The notes beneath the pieces are model-generated. The model did no database searches, was not told the DNA's origin, and saw only the letters and a list, made by a program, of their open reading frames with translations. The position numbers were made by a program, and so were the translations under genes. DNA of 64,000 nt, taken from contig JANAVB010044017.1 of the NCBI GenBank assembly GCA_029216955.1, positions 3,042,844-3,106,843 on the forward strand, in the 5' to 3' direction. This stretch comes from Iris pallida (taxonomy: Eukaryota > Streptophyta > Magnoliopsida > Asparagales > Iridaceae). Shown in pieces: positions 13,157 through 24,429 of this stretch (positions are counted from its first letter, which is position 1; every line of letters starts with the position of its first letter).

Positions 13157-13680
13157 TGTAGGAACGAAATCGTAAAGCAGAATACTCTAGAGGAGGGGTG
13201 AATAGAGTTGGCAGCGGAATAATGCTAATTAAAAAATGTTAGCAGCAAGATCACAGAATAATAATCACAACTAAATAATGTAAAGGCAGAGATAAGAAAG
13301 CAAATGCAAAGACAGCGATGTATACTGGTTTTCCTCTGTTGAGGACTAGTCCAGTCGGTAGAACTCTTGCTACCAATTGAATCTACTATTGGCAAAACTG
13401 CAAGTTTTCTTACGAAGTCCTTGCAACTTCTACAACGCGAGCTTTGATACGAAGAACTCGTCCAACTTCAATTGTGAAGAGGTATTCTTCTATCAAGCCT
13501 TCTGATTACAATCACTCTGAAACTTCTAGACCGTACCGTACTGGCAAATCGACTAGAGGATTGTAATTGGCTTGGGATCTGAAAATTAAAGCTCTAGAAA
13601 AACTCTTTGGAAGACAGTAGGCTTTGAGTAGAGAGAAGATTAAAAGTGAATGAGTGAGTTAAAATGATCGAAATCCTTCT

Positions 13681-13690
13681 CTATTTATAG
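13681..13690 (-). promoter_or_regulatory. TATA-like element of Copia 3' LTR
   Basis: The minus strand reads CTATAAATAG. The same decamer lies at 23172-23181 in the other Copia LTR and also in the A-young LTRs. Position inside the LTR fits a U3 promoter; no transcription data. Confidence 0.5.
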
Positions 13691-14184
13691 GAGTTCCAAA
13701 GACAGAGTTCTGGCAGAATTCGGGCAGAGTTCGGGCAGAACTCGATGAGAAAATCTCGGTAAAATCCACAACTGCAAGAGGACCAAGTTCCAACGAATTC
13801 AAAAACAAAACGGCCACTAACCGAACTCTGGCCGAACTTTGGCCGAACTCTGGCCGAGTTCTGTCAGGGTTAGGTTAGGGTTTTTAAAATTAGTTTTTGG
13901 AGAATTTTGAAAACCTTTTTGAGTTTTTGTAAATACGAATGTTTTTCAAAACTAAGGACATTTTAAAAACATTTTGAAATTATTTTGGAATAGCCTATTT
14001 GCTAGTACGACTTGGTATACAAAGTATTTCTAGACTCAAATAAAATGAAAAATACATTGCTTAAAAAAATACAGACTCGAACAGGCAAGCAACGCTTCGG
14101 TCTTGAACTGAGTAGATAGCCATTCTTGAGTATGTCCAAGAGTCCGAGATATCCTGAATAGCTCCATATATCGAGACAGAGTTT

Positions 14185-15358
14185 CACTGCAAGAAACTAG
14201 GGTGTCTTACAATGGTCTAAAACCATTGCAAAAATAATATAACCCGTTGCAAATTATTCTATAACAGTTATTGAAACCATTGTAAATTCGAGCGTTACAG
14301 ATTCCTCTTACAACGGTTATAGAAGATTTTTGCAACATTTTTATAAATAGTTGCAAATAACGTATTATGCAACGGATCTCAGGTCAATGCATAACAGTTA
14401 CATAGTGTTGTCAATAATATATTTGGCAACGATTTACAAACCATTGTAAATATTGAGTAAAGCACGATGGTTGATAACTGTTGCCTAAAATATTTCATGC
14501 AACGGTTAAAAATTGTTGCGGATAATAAGCAAACGATAAATAAAAAATACTTTTTTTTTTTACCTCCAATAGGGCTCGAACTGCTAACCTCCTGGATCAT
14601 ATACCTCCACTCTACCAATAGGCTACAAGCTCATTTCTATATAAATACTTATATATATAATATATATGTACTTATATCATTTTCATCAATTGAAGCTTTT
14701 GGATCGATGTTAAATATATTATCTAATAGTTTTTGTTAGCGAACAAGGAACCAATTAATATGAGTAATTCTAATGATTAAATCCCTGTTGTGTATAAATA
14801 AAATTTAAATTGGACATTGAATTTGCAACGACTATAAACAAACTGTTGCAAGATCAATATTTTGTAATAGTTGTTTATTCTTTTGACAATGGTTATCATA
14901 AACGTTGTTATTAAACAAAAAAATTGCAAATGGTAGCACAAATCGTTGCACAATTATTTCAAATAATAAGTCCACTTACAACGGTTGCAAAAATTATTGC
15001 GCAACCGTTGCTAGCAATCAGCCATTTTATAAGGCTTTATGTAATCGTTGTAAAATATTAATAAATTTGTAACAAATACTTAAAATCCTTGTATAACCAT
15101 TTCCCATTCAACTTGCTTTGACAACACTTTCATAAAATTGTTACTTGACCGTTGTAAAAAAGAAAAACGTATAGCAAGTATTTATGAACCATTGTAAAAA
15201 ATGTATTAGGCAATGGTTAATCTATAACCATTGCAAATATATTTAATTTGGAAACGGTTGGTTCACCCATTACGTAACTGTTGCAAATTATAGTTCTAGC
15301 AACATTCATAAAAGTGTTGCACTAAAACCGTTGTAAAATAGGGGTATTTTTTGTAGTG
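14185..15358. mobile_element. Non-autonomous CACTA-type DNA transposon
   Basis: The insertion interrupts an otherwise continuous LTR: the sister copy at about 23652-23660 reads straight through. Ends are CACTGCAAGAAA and, inverted, CACTACAAAAAA, the CACTA superfamily terminus with one change at the left. Flanks show TT on both sides (14183-14184, 15359-15360); a third duplicated base cannot be confirmed. Length is 1174 bp with no transposase. It is filled with short repeats in both orientations of the AACCGTTGCAA / CAACGGTT kind, as expected of subterminal transposase-binding repeats. A tRNA-like A box/B box pair lies at 14572-14625. Confidence 0.88.
14572..14625 (-). other. tRNA-like sequence (A box and B box) inside the CACTA element
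   Basis: On the minus strand TAGCCTATTGG (14615-14625) fits a pol III A box and GTTCGAGCCC (14572-14581) fits a B box, about 33 nt apart, with GGTAGAG just after the A box. No clean acceptor stem and no T-run terminator downstream, so a tRNA-derived remnant or a chance match, not a gene. Confidence 0.4.
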
Positions 15359-15406
15359 TTGATCAATTATTAAAATCAGTTTGACCATATGACCAATGGG
15401 CCAACA

Positions 15407-15422
15407 ATCTCCCCCATTTTGA
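15407..15422 (-). other. Copia polypurine tract
   Basis: The minus strand reads AAAATGGGGGAGAT directly before the 3' LTR, the expected start site for plus-strand DNA synthesis. Confidence 0.85.
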
Positions 15423-15921
15423 TAATTGACAAACTATGAATGATATAACATCTTTTGAGATAAGATACCACAAAAATTGTTCAAAATTGTTCAATCCCTG
15501 TATTATGCTCAAAACAAAATGTTAGATCCTTTTTCTCCCCCATTGTCACTTAGCAAAATAATTGCAAAAGAGAAATCTCCCCCGCAATCAATGCATAAGA
15601 AACAAACAGTGAAGAAACCAAAATAATAGCAAAATAATGTCTCATGCAGTAAATTATTTCACATATACAAGATATAACAGAGAATTATTTCACAGGCAGT
15701 TTATAATATAGAAGCAGATAAAGATGCTATAAATAAATAAATAAACTGATGTGAAAGATAAACTACGCTTCCCAAAAAGATAAAATGATGTTCAAGAGAC
15801 ATCAAGAAATATCCAGTACAAGTCCTCAAAAGAAATAAACTAGACAGAAAAAAACTTGGAATGTCGGAGCATTTCCAAGTGTACAGTAGACAATAGCTAA
15901 GGCTCAAAATCAGCTAATATA
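15423..15921 (-). other. Copia region between third ORF and 3' LTR
   Basis: Non-coding, AT-rich; several C-rich runs (TCTCCCCCAT, 15532-15543; TCTCCCCCGC, 15576-15585) resemble the polypurine tract on the minus strand and could be extra tracts. No gene seen. Confidence 0.5.
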
Positions 15922-17213
15922 TCACATCTCCTCCTCCTCCTCATCATCATCATCAGCATGACTGGCATGTCCAGAAGGACCAGCTCCAGCAGTACCAGCG
16001 CCAGAAGGGTGAGGAGGGGCGCCAGCATAAAACTCACCGACAAAGTCTCGAGTAGGAGCACGATCAGAACGATACCAATCATATGCGTTACCGGGCTGAA
16101 AGTAGGCATGAACATCCTCATCCTCACAGCGGTAACTAGAAAAGACGGGATCTCTAGGAATAGAACCGACAGAATGTCCAGTCTGAGCAAATCGAAGATC
16201 AGCTAGAGAATTTGCTATCGCCTGATAACGAGTGACATCGCGGAACTCACGTTCGCGGGCCATATCTGTCATCGAGACGTACAAATCAGAAAGATGCTGG
16301 TGTATGCCTTCAAAGGTCATGGCATACTGCTGAGTAGGTGGAGGAGGTGGAGCAGTAGGAGGAGTAGCAGCAGTCATACTACGACGAGATAGCTTAAGAA
16401 ACTTGGGCTCAGGGTCTTGAGTACAAGTTGACAGATCAATATCAAAATGCTGGAAGATGCGTGGGAGAATCATCTCATAAGAGAGATTTCTATCTCTTGC
16501 ACGACAACGTCCCATCATCTGGATAATAGTCTTAGGGGCAGAAAAAGGAATTTCCTTAAGAATATGATACATAGCAGACAGCTCAAGTGATGTGACATCA
16601 TCCTTTGAAGTAGACTTCGGACGGAGAGTGGAGTAGATGATGCGATGCAATTCATAACTAAGCAAGTTCAAGTTATTTGTCTTGAACTTTCCAGAGCGAC
16701 CTCGATCAGGTGCATAGAGTTCAGCTTTGAAACTAGCAAGTGTCGTGCCGTCAGGGAAATCAAATTCAGTAATATCATCAAGCGGTGCACCCTCGTTAGG
16801 AATACCAAAGATTTCCGCTAGGAGGACATCATTGAACTCGATGTCTAGTCCGCCAACACGAGTACTTACGTCAAACGTGTTTAGTACGATATTGCAATAG
16901 AAAAGTCTAATGGCATTAGTAGCTATTGGAAAACATAGTTTAACAACGTGTTGTAACCTAATACCTCAAAATAAGGACGGTGTTCTGGAAACACAATCCA
17001 TTTGATAAGAGCGCCTGTGCATATGGATCTCATAGAGAAGTCTCCATACCACAGAAGGGCTTGATCTAGGGTTTGAAAATAAAACCCATCGAACGCGCCA
17101 TCGCTTGATTGAACTGGCAAAAAGAGGGAATCTGTGTGTGGATGTGAAGATGATCCTTCCTCACTAGGATTGGTCGTATTCTTCCTCTTAAAGGGGTTGA
17201 ATCCCTTAGGCAT
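15922..17213 (-). pseudogene. Copia third ORF (env-position protein), one frameshift
   Basis: Begins at an ATG at 17213 (MPKGFNPFKRKN) and runs toward the 3' LTR. The frame ends near 16923 and resumes in another frame at about 16930, so a single small indel seems to split it. The second part is long (to 15922), with a central region of mixed residues, a proline-rich stretch (PPTAPPPPP, near 16350) and a final acidic run of D and E. I see no signal peptide or clear membrane segment, so calling it an envelope protein is not justified. Some wording resembles the 'putative plant transposon protein' domain, from memory only. SIRE-lineage elements often carry an ORF here. An 80 to 90 percent intact frame in a decayed element is notable. 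Confidence 0.65.
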
Positions 17214-17865
17214 TGTGCAAATAAAATAAATATGCACGAATTTGAAAGGAGGAGAAATACGGAGTTATACCTCCTAAGGTTCAAGTATGCTGTAGAGGAC
17301 AACGATCTCTGCACGAATCCAAAATTTGGATAGATTTCACCACGTAGATTGGAAGAAACGAAGTGGTAAAGAACTAGGGTTTGGAGAGCTTTCGCGCGGC
17401 TGCTGTTGCTGTGAAAGTGGTTTTAGAAGCAATGAAGAAGAAGAGGCTCTCGGGTTCTGGTTATATAACCAGATACCACTAACCAAACTCGGGCCGAATT
17501 CGGTCCGAACTCTGGCCGAATTCGCCTGGGGGTTCTGTTAGTTGGTTTGGGCCATTTTCTTTTTCATTGACTCATTTCAAAAACTTAATTCAAAGATTAG
17601 TAATTTCAACCTTCAATTAATATAATTAATATTATTTTATAGATTAAATATCGTTACACAGTGACTGTCTCAGATTAGCTGTAGGAGTACTGTCCCAGCT
17701 GGCAGAGGTTCACCGGGGAACTCTTAAGTACCGCTTCGCTTCAACCGTAGTTGTGGTGACAGACAGACTCTTTATTGGCTTGTCTCTAACACAGTTTTTA
17801 CGTATTGAAAATATAATCATAAAACAAAATTAATTAACATTATTGACGTCAAATATTCCGAATTC
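17214..17865 (-). other. Spacer between Copia pol and third ORF
   Basis: Non-coding. On the minus strand it holds repeats of a GGCCAGAGTTCGG type (about 17480-17525), then a TATA-like run (17461-17468), then about 250 nt of pyrimidine-rich leader up to the ATG at 17213. The repeats match those in the Copia LTR (13815-13865, 23295-23330). Confidence 0.55.
17461..17468 (-). promoter_or_regulatory. Candidate internal promoter for the Copia third ORF
   Basis: TTATATAA lies about 250 nt upstream of the third-ORF ATG, just downstream of a short repeat also found in the LTR. Position and the shared repeat suggest an independent promoter; inference only. Confidence 0.35.
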
Positions 17866-18363
17866 TCAACGTAAATAATTGAAACGATCTTCTGCTAGAG
17901 GTTTTGTGAAGATGTCAGCTAATTGATTCTCAGTGTCTATGTATACAAGGTCAATATCTCCATTCTGATGATGATCTCTAAAAAAACGATGTCGGAGCTC
18001 GATATGCTTAGTACGAAAGTGACATACTGGATTCTTAGTCAAATTAATTGTGCTCGTGTTGTCACAGAAAATGGGAATGTGTGTGAAAAATAAATCATAG
18101 TCTTCCAAGGTTTGTTTTATCCACAAAATCTGAGCACAACAACGTCCTGTGGCGATATACTCAGCCTCTGTTGTTGATAGGGCTACAGAATTTTGCTTTT
18201 TACTAAACCATGAGACTAAAGCATTGTCTAAGAAATGACATGTGCCGCTGGTACTTTTTCTATCAACTTTGTATCCAGCAAAATCTGCATCCGAGTAACC
18301 AATAAGGTCAAAGGACTTGGTTTTGGGATACCATAAGCCAACAGAAGAAGTGTCCTTAAGGTA
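17866..18363 (-). pseudogene. Copia RNase H
   Basis: Degrades the RNA strand of the RNA/DNA hybrid during reverse transcription. Readable words include GYSDADFAG (first catalytic Asp), STTEAEYIA (catalytic Glu), FCDNTSTINL and the family-typical end of pol ADIFTKPLAEDRF. It is in frame from 18360 to the natural stop near 17866. It is cut from RT by a TGA at about 18361-18363 where the family has Arg before YLK, a CGA-to-TGA change of the CpG-decay type. The visible domain is nearly full length. Confidence 0.85.
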
Positions 18364-19086
18364 TCAAAAGATACGCTTAACTGCGCACATATGTGATTCT
18401 TTTGGATTAGCTTGAAAACGTGCACACAGGCAAACACTAAACATAATATCTGGACGACTAGCAATTAAATAAAGTAAACTACCGATCATACCTCGATACT
18501 TACGTGTGTCGACAGGCTTGCCTTGTTCATCAATATCAAGCTTTGTTGAAGTTGCCATCGGAGTGCCAATAGGTTTGACATTGTCCAGATCAAACTTCTT
18601 TAGCAAATCTTTTGTGTACTTGGCTTGATTTATGAATGTCCCATTTTCAGTTTGTTTGATTTGCAGTCCGAGAAAGAATTTCAACTCTCCCATCATGCTC
18701 ATCTCAAACTCATTCTGTATACACTTAGAGAATTCTTGACAAAAAGATTCATCAGTAGATCCAAATATAATATCATCAACATAGACTTGTATTAAGAGAA
18801 GCTTGCCATTAAAAGACTTAATAAACAAAGTAGTGTCAATCTTGCCCTTTGAAAAACCGTTATCAAGTAGAAAAGAGCTTAGATGATCATACCAAGCACG
18901 AGGGGCTTGTTTTAAACCGTACAAAGCTTTCTTCAACTTGAAAACATGATCCGGAAATTTAAAATCTGTGAAACATGGAGGTTGTGCTACAAAAACTTTT
19001 TCATTTATAAAACCATTTAAAAATGCACTCTTGACATCCATTTGAAATAATTTGAAATTATGAAAACATGCAAATGCATATAACAT
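18364..19086 (-). pseudogene. Copia reverse transcriptase, N-terminal part deleted
   Basis: RNA-dependent DNA polymerase. The frame carries QMDVKSAFLNG (first catalytic Asp), KALYGLKQAPRAWY, the active-site box VYVDDIIFGS, SMMGELKFFLGLQ and YRGMIGSLLYL, in family order. The expected N-terminal 60-70 residues between the integrase end and the first Asp are missing: integrase words run directly into RT words near 19060-19090, so a deletion of about 200 bp has occurred there. The enzyme cannot be complete. Confidence 0.88.
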
Positions 19087-20098
19087 ACGAATGGTGGTTT
19101 AATTCCTCTTGCATAACATCTATCCAAAAATTATCACTACATGCTTCATCAATAGTTTTGGGTTCTAGCTGTGAAATGAATGCAACACTAGAAACAATAT
19201 CTCTACTGGATGTACGAGTACTTACACCTTTGGTAATATCACCAATTACCAAATCCTTTGGATGATCAGCCGTAAATTTCAATCTTTTCGGCAGACTCTG
19301 AAGGTAGCTGGTTCCTGGATCTGCTCTAGGAGGATTAGCTAGTGCTGAATTTGGTAGAGAATCAGCTGGTGTTGAGCTTGGTACAGTTAGATCTTCGTCA
19401 TTGTCATCGATAGTCATTTGATTTAGTTCATCAAAGGTGACGTTGATTGATTCTTCGATGATCATAGTTCGTTTGTTGAAGACTCTGTATCCTTTGCTCT
19501 TGGCCGCATAACCTAAAAATATACCTTCATCGGCCTTTTCATCAAACTTTCCCAAATTATCTTTTGTATTAAGAATAAAGCTTTTACAACCAAATATTCT
19601 AAAATATGAAACTGATGGAATTCTATCAAACCATAACTCAAATGGAGTCTTCTTCGATTTGGGTCGAATTAGAACTCTATTGAGAACAAAACAAGCTGTA
19701 TTAACAGCTTCAGCCCAGAAATATTTGGGTAGACTAAACTGGTTTAACATTACTCTGGCCATTTCGGATAGAGTTCTGTTCTTACGTTCCACAACTCCAT
19801 TTTGTTGTGGAGTCCTAGGGCAAGAGAACTCGTGTACAAAACCGTGTGTGTCACAAAATTGCTTAAACTCTGCATTCTCGAATTCGCCTCCATGATCGCT
19901 TCTAATACGAGTGATCATGTAACCTTTTTCATTCTGTACTTTCTTGCAAAAGGCGACAAATTCGAATAATACATCATTCTTGCGTGTCAAAAAGTATACC
20001 CACATGTTTCTAGAGTAATCATCTACAATTACAAAAGCATATAACTTACGTCCGAGGCTAGCAACTCTGCTAGGACCAAATAAGTCCATATGTAGCAA
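19087..20098 (-). pseudogene. Copia integrase catalytic and C-terminal region
   Basis: Inserts element cDNA into the host chromosome. HMDLFGPS carries the first catalytic Asp, RSDHGGEF the second, and NGVVERKNRTL the Glu. FRIFGCKSFI and EGIFLGYAAKSKGYRVFN follow as in Copia integrases, then a Ser/Pro-rich tail. A TAA at about 20096-20098 separates it from the zinc-binding part, where related elements have Gln. It runs into the deletion junction near 19090. Confidence 0.88.
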
Positions 20099-20710
20099 TT
20101 ATAGAGGTCTAGTAGTACATACTGCGTTTACTGACTTGAATGTGGATCTGGTAGCTTTGTTCTTTTTACATTGGCTGCATACCGAATCCTTCTTGAATGT
20201 TATGTCCGGTAAACCGCGTACTAGCTTCTTCGTAGATAATCTTGACATTGTGTCCATATTTGCGTGACCGAGTCTCATATGCCACAGATGACTCTCATCA
20301 CTTTTAGCCATTAAGCATCTACCTGAAATGTTAGTTTCTTCCAACAAATAGAAAACATATATGTTGTCTTCCCTGATACCTTCAAAGATAGTACTACCAG
20401 TTGAGCTATCAACTATAGTACATTTGTCTTTGCCAAAGTTGATGCCATAACCCGGATCAGCTAAATGACTTATGCTGAGTAGATTATGTTTCAACTCGGT
20501 AACTAGACAGACATCCTTAATCACAAGATAGAGATATTTACCAACATCACCGATACCAATGATATACCATTTCAAGTTGTTACCGAAGAAGACATAACCT
20601 TCCTTTTTCTTCTTCGACAGTGTTGCAAATAATGTAGTGTCACCGGTCATATGCGGTGAACAACCGCTGTCGAGGATCCATTTGCTTTTATCACGTGAAA
20701 GGTGTTCCAT
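20099..20710 (-). pseudogene. Copia protease and pre-integrase zinc-binding domain
   Basis: WILDSGCSPHMTG carries the aspartic protease triad DSG. Downstream, HMRLGHANMDT with CSQCKKNKA forms the HHCC zinc-binding domain of the integrase N-terminus. The frame is open throughout and overlaps the end of the gag frame at 20691-20710. It ends at the TAA before the integrase core. Confidence 0.88.
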
Positions 20711-22554
20711 CTACAAAATAGTTTGCAGATGAAACTTTTGGTATCCATTTCTTGTAGGGTCCTGAAATGTTAGCTTTTGGTATCCATGCATAAATATTTA
20801 AATCAACAAGCTTTCTGATCCTACATGCAGGAGAAATATGACCAGTGTGGCCACAATAATGACATTGTGCATGTTGAGTGTTGAAAGCTGTGTGATGTGC
20901 ATGGTTGGTAGGTTTAGGTTTTCTAGTGTAGAAGAAAGCATACCTATAATCTTGTTTGGGCTTAACCTTTTGGGGTAAAGGTTTGATATGGTTAGGTTTG
21001 ACAGTGTTTGGTTTGGGAATGTTCCGAATATTCGGTAAGTGACACGTGTTAGGGTAGGAAGTAGCAGTCTCAGGCTGTTTTCCTAACCTAATTTCTAATC
21101 TTTTGGAAGTATCATACAACTTAGTATAGTCAGAAGTGAGTGCTTCCATTCTAACTTGTGCACTTTGAAGACTTTTCTTCTCTTTAGAAAGTTCTTCTTT
21201 CGTCAGTTGGTCAATAACCTTGTCTTTTTCTTCGGATGACTTGGTAGTCTCTTGTAACAAGAGCTTAATAGAAGAAAGCTCACCAGACTCACTAACATTA
21301 TCTTTAACCTCAGCTAGTAGGTCGGTAAGTCTTCCTATTTCACCTTTGTACTCTTTGAGTACCTTCTTAGAGGTCTGATATTTGCTACGCAGTTTCCTGT
21401 AATCACTTATCCGTTCACTGAAGGCATCTCCTAATTGCTCAAAGGTGAAGTCATCATATGTATCAACTACAGGTTCAGAGAGTACCTGATCGGATGCCAT
21501 AAAGCATATATTTGCAGCGACTTTTGATTGTTCATCTTCTGAGTCGCTGGCTTTACTTTCATGCCATATGCTGGTGTTGGCAAATTTCTGAGATGTTGAT
21601 CTCTTCAGGTTCCTTTTTTCATACATGTTGCTCTTCTTGCTTCATGATGAGTTTGTAGGACAATTCTTCTTCATGTGTCCCTTCTTCTTGCAGCCATAGT
21701 AGACAGCATCATCTTAATACCAGTTGTTGCTGCTATTGTTTTATTTCGCTTTCTTCTCATATCTCATGAATCTTTTGAATTTTTTTGCTAGGAGTGCTTG
21801 ATCTTCATCATCAGATTCACTGCTGTCTAAATCACCTTCAGCAGCTTTTCTATGCTGAGCCTTGAAAGCGATCGTCTTCTCCTTTGGTACAGGCTCTTCA
21901 AAATCTTGTAGCTCCAGTTCATGAGTGAGTAGCTTACCCATGAGTACTTCGAGGGACATAATTGTGAGGTCGTTCCCTTCAATGATTGCAGTAGCCTTTG
22001 GAATCCAGTTCTTGGTAAGTGCTCCCAGGAGTTTGCGAATCTTTTCATGGTTACTGTAATCTTTGCCTAGGGAGGACAAAGGATTTACAATATCCAAGAA
22101 TCTTTCGAACATCTGAGTAACTGTTTCGTTGGGCTTCATCTTGAACACCTCATACTCTTAAGTAAGTCTACTGACCTTTGATTCTTTGACTTGAGTCGTG
22201 CCTTCATGTGTGACTTCAAGAAGCTTCCACACTTCATTAGCAGTTGTGCAGATAGACACCCTGTTAAATTCAGTTCTGTCTAAAGCACAAAATAAAGCGT
22301 TAATAGCACGTACGTCAAGACTGTCCTTTTTTTTCTTTCTCTGTATATCTGTTATGGGGTTTTTCAATTAAAACTCCATCAACATTTTTACGAGGTAGCT
22401 TTTGATAGCCATCAATAACAATAGACCATAAATCAAAGTCAAGTGATTTCAAGAAGAAACTCATCCGTGTTTTCCAATAGGTATAATTCGTACCATCAAG
22501 CAGTGGAGGTCTGTTTGTGGCCTGGCCTTCACCTGTAAATTTTACAGTTGCCAT
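20711..22554 (-). pseudogene. Copia gag with damaged zinc knuckles
   Basis: Start chosen at the ATG at 22554 (MATVKFTGEG), about 90 nt inside the primer site. LLDGTNYTYWKTRM is the typical Copia gag opening. The frame shifts near 22320 and 22150, is open from 22148 to 21741, and again from 21626. The first knuckle (about 21670-21715) reads YYGCKKKGHMKKNC, so its first Cys is Tyr. A second (CHYCGHTGHISPAC, about 20835-20870) is intact. A stretch of charged residues at about 21130-21450 may be coiled coil. Forms the particle core in intact relatives. Confidence 0.85.
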
Positions 22555-22633
22555 GTGTTGTGCTGTGATCTATATAACAATTAGTTAAATAAATAAATAA
22601 TTACAATGTTACCTTGCTTTACCTGTAACACCC

Positions 22634-22645
22634 GCTCTGATACCA
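22634..22645 (-). other. Copia primer-binding site (tRNA-iMet)
   Basis: The minus strand reads TGGTATCAGAGC, the standard initiator-Met tRNA complement, two nt from the 5' LTR edge at 22648. Confidence 0.95.
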
Positions 22646-22647
22646 AT

Positions 22648-23700
22648 TGTAGGAACGAAATCGTAAAGCAGAATACTCTAGAGGGGGGGTGAATAGAGTT
22701 GGCAACGGAATAATGCTAATTAAAAAATGTTAGCAGCAAGATCACAGAATAATAATCACAACTAAATAATATAAAGGCAGAGATAAGAAAGCAAACGCAA
22801 AGACAGCATTGTATACTGGTTTCCCTCTGTTGAGGACTAGTCCAGTCGGTAGAACTCTTGCTACCAGTTGAATCCACTATTGGCAAAACCGCAAGTTTTC
22901 TTACGAAGTCCTTGTAACTTCTACAACGCGAGCTTTGATACGAAGAACTCGTCCAACTTTAATTGTGAAGAGGTATTCTTCTATCAAGCCTGCTGATTGC
23001 AATCACTCTGAAACTTCTAGACCGCACCGTACTGGCAAATCGACTAGAGGATTGTAACTGGCTTGGGATCTGAAAATTAAAGCTCTAGAAAAACTCTTTG
23101 GAAGACAGTAGGCTTTGAGTAGAGAGAAGATTGAAAGTGAATGAGTGAGTTAAAATGATCGAAATCATTCTCTATTTATAGGAGTTCCAAAGACAGAATT
23201 CTGGCAGAATTCGGGCACAACTCGATGAGAAAATCTCGGTCAAATCCACAACTGCAGGAGGACCAAGTTCCAAGGAATTCAAAAACAAAATGGCCACTAA
23301 CCGAACTCTGGCCGAACTCTGGCCGAGTTCTGTCAGGGTTAGGTTAGGGTTTTTAAAATTAGTTTTTGGAGAATTTTAAAAACCTTTTTGGAGCTTTTGT
23401 AAATACGAATGTTTTTCAAAACAAAGGACATTTTAAAAACATTTTGAAATCATTTTGGAATAGCCTATTTGCTAGTACGACTCGGTGTACAAAGTATTTC
23501 TAGACTCAAATAAAACAAAAAATATATTGCTCAAAGAAATACAGACTCGAACAGGCAAACAATCCTTCGGTCTTGAACTGAGTAGATAGCCATTCTTGAG
23601 TATGTCCAAGAGTCCGAGATATCCTGACTAGCTCCATATATCGAGACAGAGTTTGATCAATTATTAAAATCAGTTTGACCATATGACCAATGGGCCAACA
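22648..23700 (-). repeat. Copia 5' LTR (right)
   Basis: 1053 bp, TGTAGGAACG...GGGCCAACA, uninterrupted. Serves as the empty-site reference for the CACTA insertion in the left LTR. Confidence 0.95.
23172..23181 (-). promoter_or_regulatory. TATA-like element of Copia 5' LTR
   Basis: CTATAAATAG on the minus strand, about 530 bp inside the LTR; would drive the genomic transcript through gag and pol. Confidence 0.55.
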
Positions 23701-24429
23701 GCACGCACATTGGTTGGAGAAATATTTGTGGAATAAATATGGCTTGTGGAGAAATAATGGAGGAGTACCTGCCTATTTATAGGATGTGGGAATTTCCATT
23801 AAGATAAGGATTAGGATATTTAAACCCAATTTGATTTAAATCAATAATCAAATCCAAATTCAAATTAAATTTCCAATTTAAATCAAATTAAATTTCTAGT
23901 TTAAAATCAATGGGATAAATCAAATTTCAAATATTTAACTATTTAAATAAATCCAAAATTTCAAATCAAGGTTTAAATCGCCACAATAATTTCGAAATAT
24001 ATTTTCCAAAAATACTAACAATAATAATTTCGAAAATTACATTATTATTCAAAAATAAACCAATAAATAATTATGAAATATATATATGTATGCACGAAAG
24101 AAAAAAAATATTATTTACATAATTATGCTTTTCTAGTATACAAAAATATTATTTATTATTAATAACCTTTAGAAATGAGGTAAAAATAACAAACTTAGAA
24201 ATAATAGCAAAACTAATTATTATATCTATTATTTGAAACTATAAAAAAATAGAACAAAAATGTTTTTCTAAAATATGTACGCTCGCACATATTCGTACTC
24301 GTCGAGCAACTACGAGGAATAAAATTTTTCGTGCGCGACGTACGATACGACTAAGCGACGTACAATACAAAATTTTAAATCAGTACCAAATTTAATATAA
24401 AAAAATAGTAAAAATTTAGGGGTTTTACA
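23701..24429 (-). repeat. A-young left LTR, proximal part (after Copia)
   Basis: Begins with the second TSD copy GCACG (23701-23705) and ends GGGGTTTTACA. Matches 47395-48078. Very AT-rich after 23810. A TATA-like CTATAAATAG lies at 23773-23782 (minus). No gene. Confidence 0.88.
23773..23782 (-). promoter_or_regulatory. TATA-like element of A-young left LTR
   Basis: CTATAAATAG on the minus strand, conserved at 47467-47476 in the sister LTR. About 600 nt downstream in transcription sense the G-rich leader starts. Confidence 0.5.

Larger units (their letters stand above)
13157..15406 (-). repeat. Copia 3' LTR (left), split by a CACTA element
   Basis: Starts TGTAGGAACG and ends GGGCCAACA at 15406. 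Without 14185-15360 it is about 1.07 kb and matches 22648-23700 almost base for base. It contains short repeats of a GGCCGAACTCTGG type (about 13815-13865). The TATA-like element is at 13681-13690. Confidence 0.92.
13157..23700 (-). mobile_element. Ty1/Copia element, SIRE/Maximus-like, with third ORF
   Basis: LTRs at 13157-15406 (carrying a CACTA insertion) and 22648-23700. TSD GCACG at 13152-13156 and 23701-23705. The empty site is seen in the sister LTR at about 47394-47404. Primer site for tRNA-iMet at 22634-22645 and purine tract at 15407-15422. Protein order on the minus strand is gag, protease, integrase, RT, RNase H (the Copia order), then a third ORF before the 3' LTR. SIRE lineage is inferred from protein wording and the extra ORF. 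Gag has frameshifts, and a stop lies before integrase; the RT N-terminus is deleted. Confidence 0.9.

Noticed and set aside
16923..17213. Envelope glycoprotein for the Copia third ORF
   Set aside because: No signal peptide, membrane span or cleavage site visible; only its position is env-like.
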